From the NCBI RefSeq assembly GCF_910592395.1, contig NC_088312.1, forward strand, positions 13,888,001 to 13,952,000: DNA of 64,000 nt. Direction: 5' to 3'. This document shows positions 1 through 9,037 of the stretch, in pieces. The DNA is from Lineus longissimus (taxonomy: Eukaryota; Nemertea; Pilidiophora; Heteronemertea; Lineidae). The notes under the pieces were generated by a model that did no database searches, had not been told where the DNA came from, and saw nothing but the letters and a program-made list of their open reading frames with translations. The position numbers were made by a program, and so were the translations under genes. Position 1 is the first letter of the stretch; the number at the start of each line of letters is the position of its first letter.

Positions 1-872
1 TACAGTGGCCACGCTCACCGCTATTGCATTAGTACTCAGATTATTATCGACAACAGGAGGAGTATCAGATACGTCCATGTAAGTATTCAGTTTTCCCTTT
101 TAATATCAAATAATGCACAATGCCGAATTGTTTTTGGGATACACACCCCAAGACTTTCAGTTAACACCCGTCAAAAACTGGTCAAGGCTAGATTGTTAAG
201 GGAAACTGCGCTCACTTTGGGCAAAGTTAGCGGTTGTAAAACGTTTGGCCAATTGGAAGCCTGGTGATAGATCCAAACCACACATCGCACATTGTAATTA
301 TAAGTTCGACTACAAGAATTTCGATTCCAGGACAGTGCCCCCGAGGACATCTCCCCTGGACATCGTATAAGGCGTGTGTGTAAAATCAGTGGGGGTTATC
401 TGTCCGGGGCCCCGCCAAATGTCATGTGGCCAAATGTCCTGGGGCGGGGGGATGTTCTGTTAACAAGCATTTCACCTTTAGCTTCCCATCTTCATTCCAG
501 TCTGGATTCTTGGGCCACTCCACCGATGCTCGCCAATACAGACTAATCGCGCCTGTTGGCCCGGAAAGACAACTTTCCCTTCCCGATGATTGCTATATCT
601 TGGCCGACAAGATTTACCCCAACGAGAAACCGCTGCTCATGGCCTGGAAGGTGAATGAGCTTGGAGCTGGACTGCAGCAGGACCGGCGCCGCTTGTTTAA
701 CATTGAGCATGCGCACCACCGGATTCACGTCGAACACGTAATCAGGACAGTCAAAGAGTATCGAATTCTACAAGGAAGATTTCGCCACCCAAGGGAGCAG
801 CTCACGAAAGTTGTGGATTTGTGTACTTGCCTTGCCAACCGCCATGTTAGTTTCATTCAGGAAATAAGATAA
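1..872 (+). CDS. PIF/Harbinger- or IS5-like DDE transposase, 5' truncated by the window edge, spliced
   Basis: Two exons are visible. Exon 1 (from before the window to 78) reads in frame into QIIIDNRRSIRYVH and carries an Asp in the position expected for the first catalytic residue. A GTAAGT donor starts at 79. The acceptor TTCATTCCAG ends at 500, and exon 2 (501-869, stop at 870) continues in phase 0 with SGFLGHSTDARQY. Downstream are ILADKIYPNEKPLL (second Asp region) and HVEHVIRTVKEYRIL (Glu region), which fit the DDE_Tnp_4 fold. A polyadenylation-type AATAAA lies at 1043. The 148-codon ORF starting at 426 is an artefact because its first 25 codons are intron. The N-terminal half lies outside the window. 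The likely partner is the Myb-like gene on the opposite strand. Family assignment is from motif recognition only. Confidence 0.8.
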
Positions 873-1546
873 TTACCAATACTGAGTCAAAGTGCATCGC
901 GCACTGGACATATGCACGGACATCAGTGAAGTACCGGACCCCGCGCCCACCCCCCGTAAAGGAAAGCGAGTCCAATTTGGTGATTTCCGTGCATAGATCC
1001 GGCGACGCTATGATCAACTGTCGCCATGTTCATTAAATCAGCAATAAAGACTCAATTTCGAAATAAAACACTTTTAATATACAAATATCACGATATTTAA
1101 AAATAAGAATTGTAATTTTGTAAACATCTATGATGTCAAGATTAACAAATAAAACAACTTAGCACAATAACAATCATTGTCCTCTTGTTCAACTTCGGAA
1201 CTTAGTGCAACAATATTATGATTTGAGGTCCCCTCTACACGTCTGCTTGGTAAAACATAAAGGAAAGCTTGTGCACAATTTCCGTTGTGTTTTACCTATA
1301 GCTAACGACAAATTGCCTTGATTTGAATCTTGGTAATCTTCGAATACACACCAGTCTGAATGTTCATTTGTAACCTCTTGTCTAAGCCATCCACGCAGCG
1401 CGCCTAACCGCCTTCGGATGGATGGCTTAGAGGAGCACTTGCAGTACTCAATAGTTATTTTCTAATATCAAAATATGTCCTCTGTATGCATTTAAAAAAT
1501 TAAAATGTTTAATGCACCACCGACTACTCTGAAACAGCTTGATAGT
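873..1546. other. Region between the two convergent transposon genes
   Basis: AT-rich and without a credible ORF. It holds the AATAAA at 1043-1048 for the + strand transposase. A hairpin with a 12-bp perfect stem pairs 1381-1392 with 1420-1431 and lies between the two convergent 3' ends. Confidence 0.6.
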
Positions 1547-4488
1547 TCATTGATCAGCTGGAGCCTCGCCCAGCAGCATAGCACATTGGAGACGAATAAG
1601 CTCCCTTGCCTCCTCGAGCACATCAGCGTATTGCTCTTGATTACGGCGGGCCAACTCCCAGAGCGGTGGACGTCTCTGCCTTCTCTCCTGGACCACACCT
1701 CCCTCAGCGCGAACTGGTGCATCCGGCACAGCGACAGGTTCCGGATTAGGCGCTTGAACGTTAAACAGCAGATCCAAAGGATTTGGCTGCGGGTGCATTC
1801 TAATCCTGATTGGCCTATTTGCCGGTCCTGGCACGTCTTGCTCAAGATTAGGTCCCGGCGCTTTCGGCTCTGCTGCAGCGGGTCCCGGCGCATTTGGTTC
1901 AGCAAAAGGTCCCACGACGTCCGGCTCAACAACAGGTCCTGGCGCGTCTGGCTCAGCAACAGGTCCTGGCGCGTCTGGCTCAGCAAAAGGTCCCAGGACG
2001 TCCGGCTCAGCAACAGGCTCTGGCGCATCTGGCTCAGCAAATGGTCCCGGCGCATCCGGCTCAGCAGCAAGTCGTGGCGCATCTGGTTCCAGTGCGTCAG
2101 GCTGAGGATGTGGCTCTTGCATATTGAACAACAAATCAAGTGGATCAGGTTGTGGGTTTATTAGTATTCGGATCGGCCTATTCTCGCCAGGGTGATGTTG
2201 GCTTGGTTGCCTCCAAGCGGCCGGTGGTTGTGCAGCATACCGCATCTCCCTCTGTCTCCCCACAACTCCACTGAAATGTAAAATTTATCTGTATTAGGCA
2301 GTGATTCTGAAAGGGCCGTTGAAAGTATACCGTTCAATTTTGCATTAGCCCTCTTCGGCTACTGTTGGTGAAAAACAAATGGAAACAACCCGAATGCCTA
2401 GAGAAAACCTGGATTGTCAAAGGGAGACTTTGATGAAATATGGTATACTTACTGAGCTAACTCCCTCGTAATAAACTCGCGGACGCGCCGACGCAGCTGC
2501 CGGTTACTCCTCTCCCGATACACCGCCCTTGTTCTTTCATTCAACTGATTGATATTCCGCTTGATGTAGGCCAACACTCGTGGATAGTTATCACGATGTA
2601 GCCGATGACCTTCTCTAAGGAGCCTCATCTCCTCTACCGCCACTCCAACGCGTCCTCCTTGTCTTGCTGCCATCATGAACTGTTGGCCAATTCGAATTTA
2701 CACATTGCAGTAGATCTTTCTTCTCTTACAAAACAAAACACTGATTGTACCAACAAAACTCTTATCTTTATTCATATTAACAATTAAATAGCACCCCGCA
2801 TTTGCCATTTATACAAGGAAAGGTCAATAGGTAATGCCAGTGTCCCGAAGTGGACGTTACGCAAGACTGAAGTCGGATCCATGATATAAGATGTTCGAAA
2901 TAATTTGGTGGGCGGTCTGCGGGCCATGGTGACAACCAATCAGGATGTGAACCTTCCATGCCCTACGTCACTACAGCGCTGCCCTGTTGATAAGTACCTG
3001 CCTCACCAATCAAAGCCGAGGTTACAAGCCTGGACGAAACGTAACGTTAATTTTAGGTTCACGTTCAGGAGTTTCGGTAGATACCTAGCAGTACTGTCAG
3101 TGGACAGACTGGAGGCAGGCCTTGGGAAAACCCAGAGAGATCGGTCTTCTTGCAGGGAGCCTGAAAAAAAAGGAAAATATTTCAAAGTACATTTCCAGTA
3201 GGCAGATCTCATAGGCCTATACGAAAAATACCTTTATTAAGTCAAAATCCAGAAGAGCTGCTACTAGACTCTGTATCAGTAACCACATGTTACAGATAGA
3301 AAGAGGGAGGGTATACTTTTTAGTATATTCTTGTCCCCAAAATCCCTCGATTTAATGAAATTAAACAGAACCCCATTGAATAAAAAGGAAACTTGTTTCT
3401 ATATTTTAAACTCAAGAGGGGAAAGTGTCGTTAATTTAGTTATTTTTTTGTGAAGAGAATTTGTACGGTATTAGGCGACGGTATATGATTTTCATGTCAG
3501 TACACTTTTTTCCATCAACATGTACACTATTAGTAATTACACTAACAACCCTTGAACTTGAATGAGGAGTAGCCTGTAGGCCTTCAAATCAAAAGAAAAA
3601 AATTGTTCAACTTGTAATGCAAGACTTCAGTAACAGCCTTGGCCTAAGTACATACAGGAATAGATCTTTGTTGTAGAGTAACCAGCACAGCAGGTTACAC
3701 AAGGCTAGACCTAACCTAGCCCTACTAAAAAAAATTACCCCTTGAAAAATACTCCTCAAATACCCTAGAAAATACTAGTACAATGTAGTAGGCTACCCCC
3801 TTCGAGGGGTAATTTGGCCCATTTTTGGTTGGCCCAAATTACACCTTCATTTACCCTTCAATTAAGGATATTTTCTAGGGTATTTTGAGGGATATTTTCC
3901 AAGGGTAATTTTTTTTATTAGGGCTGGAGGCCTTTATAAATAAGAGTAGACAGTAATTATACACCCAGTGACACTGACAGTGTGAGTGTCAGTACCACCC
4001 GACAAGTAAAACTAACCTGATGAAGTGTCCATGGTCGATAGCAAGGACACATCCGATTCTCGCTCACTCTCCTCTTCACTGTCTGCATGGTCTACCCGAG
4101 TCGGTTGAGTTGACGTCAATGACAGGGTGTCCACAAGATTTGGGGGGTTGTGGATAGGCCTTTGACCAAGGACGTCATCGAGGATACCCCACTCCTCCTC
4201 ATCGAATCCACCCGTTCTACCCCCTGATGTCCCCGATTTATTGTTAAGATCGTTTTGTTTGGACCATGCAAGCCGCATGGCCTTCAACTTGTTGCGGCAC
4301 TGTTCCGCCGTCCGCTCATATCCACCTCGAATTTGAAGGAGCTTCGCCACTTCTCCGAAGACATTAATGTTACGGTGTAGGCCACCTACCTGGCCTTCAA
4401 CGTCTTCATTCCGCCAGATCTGCAATAGCAGCAGTCTCTCCTGGCGTCCCCAAGTTTACCCTCTTGCTTTTGCCGAAGATTTTGCCAT
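1547..4488 (-). CDS. Myb/SANT-like DNA-binding protein of the Harbinger element, probable three-exon gene with a premature stop
   Basis: Exon 1 (ATG at 4488 to 4016) reads MAKSSAKARG, then an in-frame TAA (4456-4458), then TWGRQERLLLLQIWRNEDV and RTAEQCRNKLKAMRLAW. The latter is a trihelix/Myb_DNA-bind_4-like pattern of spaced aromatics. The acidic tail ends at donor CAG|GTTAGT. Exon 2 ends at 2453 with donor GTAAGT. Exon 3 starts at 2270 after acceptor TTTCAG in matching phase and ends at the stop at 1547. Exons 2 and 3 carry a basic helical stretch (about 75 residues) and then a Pro-rich tract with EPDAPGP-type repeats between two near-identical RPIRI/NPLDLLFN blocks. The join of exons 2 and 3 is well supported by phase. 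The join of exon 1 to exon 2 is inferred and needs the weak acceptor at about 2667. The stop in exon 1 suggests this copy is inactive unless a downstream start is used. Confidence 0.55.
3718..3925. mobile_element. Fold-back MITE in the Myb-gene intron
   Basis: About 60 bp at the left (AGCCCTACTAAAAAAAATT, then ACCCCTTG) reappears inverted at the right (AGGGTAATTTTTTTTATTAG, then GGCT), around a roughly 90-bp centre. The arms are imperfect and no clear target duplication was found. It has no coding capacity. Confidence 0.65.
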
Positions 4489-4678
4489 GATATATCAAGA
4501 ATTAAACGGAAAATGAACGTAAAAGCTGATCGACAAGCACAAATGCTTTCCCCATGCGATAAAACGGAAGTACTGCACTGCGCAAGCGCTGTTCGATCTT
4601 AACGCGCTCAATGCTTAACGCGAATTAAAGTGGGTCACACTTGTAATTGTGATGCGCGTCAGTTATATCGCTTCAGCC

Positions 4679-4788
4679 AATGCGCATTAGAAATGCGGTT
4701 TCGCTAAAGCGGCTTAGTTTTGGTTTAATGCGCATTGAGTGTGACGCGTTTTAGCGACTTAAGGCTTTAATGCGCATTCGATGCGCAT
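4679..4788. repeat. Subterminal palindromes AATGCGCATT
   Basis: The self-complementary decamer AATGCGCATT occurs at 4679-4688, 4727-4736 and 4769-4778, with a degenerate fourth copy (GATGCGCAT) near 4780. They cluster outside the 5' end of the Myb-like gene, near the right terminus of the Harbinger element. This is the usual place for transposase or Myb-protein binding sites, and that role is inference. Confidence 0.6.
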
Positions 4789-4853
4789 AAAAGGCTAGTG
4801 TGAACACAGCAATAGAGATTAAAATCTGACTGTGCTCTGCCCTCTGTGGAGTC

Positions 4854-7262
4854 TTAGAATTTTTTCCCAACAGCAGTACCACCACTGAAGTAATTGAACT
4901 CATTTGCCTTTGCCATAGGGTCAACTAAGAGCAGGTAGCCCTCCATTCCAACCTCTTGGAAGCTGTCCATCTGAAATCAAAGAGTCAAGATGAATGAAAA
5001 AACTATGCTACAGAGGTCAATGAGATACAACATAAAACATACATGTAATTCCTCTGTACGTAGTCTTTAGTCTGAAGTATGTTTAAGGAAATATTCAATT
5101 GAAGAGTTCACTTCAAAAACGAAGTCAAGGTTGACGTCTCATCCAAATTCAAATATTGAACATTTAGTTTTTTGCCTTGTAGAGTGAATATGTACCAACC
5201 TATACGTACTTCCTCTCACTTCAACATCAGGTCTAATACTAATAGTAATGAGCAAAATGACTATTATTGTCATTAAAAGACATGTATAACAAATCATCCT
5301 CAAATTTGCAGTGATCATCTTTCTATTCTATTCTTCACAAACTAGTCTTCTGAGGACAAAGTCAAAAGTTCATCAGAGGGATAGTTTGCTACACCAAGGG
5401 TATAGATGACTAGTAGTACATACCAACATAATTGCAGACTTCACGAGATACCTCTTCCTTTCATGTACTTGCACATTATCCAGCGGCTCACTTGCCAAAG
5501 TTTTGATTGGTCGTTAAAGTCATTTCTCTCCTCCTGACTCAAAGCATCCCAGTGCTGCTTCCAAGCTTTTAATTTGGTCGAGTTGGGTTCATCACCTGAA
5601 ATTGAAATTTGTAAGAATACATGTATGTGAAACAACTCAAATGCACATGCATAAACTAACGCGAAATGAAAGGGACACTTTATAATGTAAAACAGGACGA
5701 CCAAAGTGGTGACTGTCCGACTACAAAGTAATTTACATGTAAACACAAAAAAGATATAATGGGACTGGATAACTAAGAATCAGACTTGCACTTGCAGAGC
5801 ACTTGTGACGAGCGATATTCTGCTTTTGTTGTGCACCACGGTCACTGCTTCAGCAAAACAACTTACGTTCACGGAAGGAGTGGTTATTTTCCTTGATGAA
5901 AAGTTGATAGCCATTCAAGCCAGTATTGGCCCTTGGCTTGACATTCACTCGCTTAGTTGATTGGGGTTTTGAATCACGCGTATGATTTATGACATAATCC
6001 TGAAAAGAGATTGTATCTTCATGAAGTACAGAGTCAAATTGGTCATAATACTAATGAAGCAGCAAGGTCAAAGGACAACCAAAACAAAAAATTAGGTCTG
6101 GAAATTTCAATAACCTAATTATAAAATGAACATACATTTATGCTGCATGCCACCATTTTGTGTTTACTCAGAATGTGCATGCAGCATCAAGTACTACAGA
6201 AGATTAAATATCAAAACTGTTAAAAAAGCAGGTGCAGGAAATACTATACATATAGTTTAAATCCAACAATCTGCAATCAAAGGATACGAATAATAAAAAA
6301 TACAACTAACCTCCACCTGCTTGACAGTCAAGCAGCATTTCGCAGCCAAATCGGCAATTTGGCTAGCGTTAGCCACGGTCTTCCTCAGCCCCGAGTCAAT
6401 GGCTTCATTGAGCTCTTTCTGTTGATCTTCAGTAAAAATGGTGCGTGGACGCTTTACCTTCGATGTCTGCAAGGACAATGTTAAAAAGTGATCAGTCCTC
6501 AGTGGAAAAAAGCCTGCCAAAGGCATAAGGGACCATGATATAGGCAGCAGCTGATAGGCAAGATGAAGTCACTCAAAAGCCGCCATTCGAATTCGGGAAC
6601 TCTCACATCGCACAGCCTACATCAAAATGCTTCACGTAGGAAGAATATAGGCTAGGACTAGGTAGTGCTGAATCAGACGTGACCCAGACATTGCCCTCAA
6701 TGTGTTGACGACATTGACAAATGATAGTAGGCCTGGGCCTACATAAAATGTAGTCTGGTGCAGTGATGAAGGCCTCACCCTATATGCTATGGCATTTGTA
6801 TGGCGCTATTCCAGGGCCAGGCCAAGCACTGACCACTGTGTCTGTGACTGGCACTGCCACTGGCAGTGGCAGTGGCCAGTGCCAACTGCCATGCCATTGG
6901 CATTGGCATTATAATTAGATTATAATTATTATAGGCCTACATTGTATGTCACGTCAGACTAGGCCAAAGGCCTACTCATAACAATGTTATTTCAAAAGAT
7001 GCATTTATTTTGTGTACATACTACAATAACATCATGATGGTTAAGACCTTCATGCATGGAGGATGCTCGGCTGCCCGGCCGGCTGGCTATGCATGCATGA
7101 TGGGGACTGTATGGCCCTGCTGCAGGGTGTGGTCAGTGCATCGCATGCACTATGCAGTGCTGGCAGGCTGGCTGATTTATTGTCGTCAAACAGTATTACG
7201 AAAAAGCACACGAAGGTGGTCTGCAAGGCTACAATACTTACAATGGTGGATGTAGAAGTCAT
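4854..7262 (-). CDS. Homeodomain (TALE-like) plus HMG-box-like protein, five exons
   Basis: Exons in transcript order are 7262-7242 (MTSTSTI, tentative first exon with a GTAAGT donor), 6466-6311, 5999-5867, 5595-5492 and 4970-4854 (stop TAA). Every GT-AG pair is present and all phases agree (0, 0, 1, 0), giving about 176 residues. Exon 2 reads KRPRTIFTEDQQKELNEAI, then LAAKCCLTVKQVE, and exon 3 continues DYVINHTR. Aligned to a homeodomain, this has three extra residues between helices 1 and 2 and Ile-Asn at positions 50-51, as in TALE homeodomains. Trp48 and Phe49 are replaced by Tyr and Val. Exons 3-4 then give NGYQLFIKENNHSFRERDEP and HWDALSQEERNDFNDQSKLW, an HMG-box pattern. The C-terminus ends NYFSGGTAVGKKF. 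It is presumably a nuclear DNA-binding protein. Exon 1 is the least certain part. I recognise no named family with this combination. Confidence 0.7.
6467..7241 (-). other. First intron of the homeodomain-HMG gene
   Basis: No coding signal was seen. It contains a short run of TGGCA/TGCCA-type repeats at about 6850-6910 and GCATGCATG-rich sequence at about 7085-7160. Confidence 0.4.
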
Positions 7263-7759
7263 TGTTGCAGCAATTAAAGAAGAATTGAGGGTAATTTGAA
7301 TCAAAATATGGAAAATATGCACTGTGTAAGGTAAAAATTAACCAAGTTCGTAATTCATATAACGCAACAATGAAACGGCCAGGGGCCATTGTGCTCACCG
7401 TAAGTATTTTTAGTAGACAGTTACAGAAAGTGCTACAGTATGTAGCCAAAAATTGTTGTCTTCATTGCATTCGATACTGATGGGCAATCCCCGCCAGTAG
7501 GTTGGTTGTCAAGGTAAATGATTTGGTGAGAATGGATGAACAAGTCATATTTGCAAAAGAGATGATTTTGATTTATTAGGTCTTGACCAGCAAGTGATTT
7601 GAAAATAGAGGTGCAGTGACAATGAATGATTGATAAATCACAGTATAATCAAATGATGTTTACAGCAGTGATGAAAAAAATTTGGGATTATGCAGAAATT
7701 CTTGACATTTGTTAACAATTCTTCATGATTCTTTCCTCGCTCAAGGTGTGCATCTTGAC
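7263..7759. other. Upstream region of the homeodomain-HMG gene
   Basis: No credible ORF, RNA or repeat was seen. It would contain the promoter of the minus-strand gene if the exon at 7242-7262 is really the first coding exon. Confidence 0.4.
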
Positions 7760-8702
7760 CAAGGAGGATACCGCGGTGACGTCACGGCTTTTCCAAGATG
7801 GCGCTGCATATTGTAAACAAACTCGATCCACGGCCAAGGGAAAATCAAGTCATCAAAAAAGTTAGATTTTTCGCATCAAATCAGAGTTATTGGTACTTTT
7901 CTGCTATGAAATAAGTCTTCAGACAATAAGCTATCATTTGAATAATGAAAAGTGCTGTTTTGATGGGGAAAAATAGGGTTTTTTAAACCAAATAGCCGGG
8001 CACCGATCTTCCAAAATTAGCGATGGTATAAAACAGTCTCCCAGATATGGGGCAATCTCTTCATTATCATAATGGGATTTGGAGGCATGTTTACAGATTT
8101 TACAAGTTCGAGACCTGTAAGACCTAAAACTCGCATAGATCCCCATAGATCCCCTCTATTTGTCGAGTTAGCGCCCCTGTAAGATCATGCATTTTCGGAC
8201 ACTAGAACGAAAACTTCCTGCGGATATCGCGGTTTCGGTGATGATTTGAGGAGAAATTGACTGTTTTTAGAGTTGTATGGGACAGAAATGAGTTCATACT
8301 TCATGAATACATGAATATATTATGATATGGGCGGGCTTCTAAGTCAAAACAATAACAAACTCAACTGCATCTCTACTGTATATTGCGTAGTGCATTGCCT
8401 AGTATATTTCGTAGTGTATTTTAGCGGAGACATTATTTCCGCACTTTGGCCACGCCAAACGTCTTTTTTATTCGTGGAAGTTAAACTGCTCTGTAAATAT
8501 TATTTTACACAGGAAGAATCCATACTTGGTATTGCAATATTTCATGTCTATTGGTGTTTTTGTGTGCAGGAGCACACCAGACAGTGAGACGTGGAGAAGT
8601 GTTCAGCGCTGCTGCTGTCAGTAGACTGAATCTGATTGGCCAAAGCGATCAGTAATATGGGTCGGGATCACGTGATGTGACGTCACCGCGGTATCCTCCT
8701 TG
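7760..8702. mobile_element. 943-bp MITE with 26-bp perfect TIRs and a 9-bp target duplication
   Basis: The first 26 bases (CAAGGAGGATACCGCGG onward, 7760-7785) are the exact reverse complement of the last 26 (8677-8702). CATCTTGAC flanks it at 7751-7759 and 8703-8711 as a 9-bp direct duplication. The TIR includes the CRE palindrome TGACGTCA. Just inside the left TIR is CAAGATGGCG, a YY1-type core. Short ORFs inside (for example 8327-8587) show no recognisable domain. Target duplications of 8-10 bp are seen in Mutator-like and some hAT or Merlin elements, so the superfamily is undecided. Confidence 0.9.
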
Positions 8703-9037
8703 CATCTTGACTGCAATATGTAGGAATGAAATATTAGGAGAAGAGAAGGCAGAATGTGACATTCTCAAAGTTTTTGCACAGTGCTGTAGTTCAATTACAA
8801 GGTGTATACTGAAGTTGTCTGTTTTATAGATTGTCGTTCTGTTTACATAGATGCTGAGCATAGTAATTGTGCTCAATTTCTCCTTCATGTATATAACAGG
8901 TCTGAATGCTAAATTGTGGCCTTTTCTTATGATCCCTACAATTACAATACAACTCGAAATTAGACTCAGATTATGCATATTGATATAGTCATTTCTGTGC
9001 ATTTGGCAACTTTTTCCATCCTGAAATGCAGATCTGT

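Larger units (their letters stand above)
1..4805. mobile_element. PIF/Harbinger-like DNA transposon, right-hand part
   Basis: A DDE_Tnp_4-type transposase on + (1-872) and a Myb/SANT-like gene on - (4488-1547) face each other. This bipartite convergent arrangement is typical of PIF/Harbinger elements. The right end is placed near 4800, where subterminal repeats stop and a GCTAGTGTGAACACAGC-type terminus occurs. The left terminus is outside the window, so terminal inverted repeats and the target duplication cannot be checked. The end coordinate is approximate. Confidence 0.55.

Noticed and set aside
1505-2164. Plus-strand 219-codon ORF over the Pro-rich repeat
   Set aside because: Shadow of the minus-strand gene, whose exon borders and phases are consistent.
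4416-4456. A 40-nt intron in exon 1 of the Myb-like gene (GTAAAC ... TTGCAG) to avoid the TAA
   Set aside because: Too short for a normal intron, and the skipped codons (WGRQERLLLL) fit the Myb/SANT helix, so a nonsense mutation is more likely.
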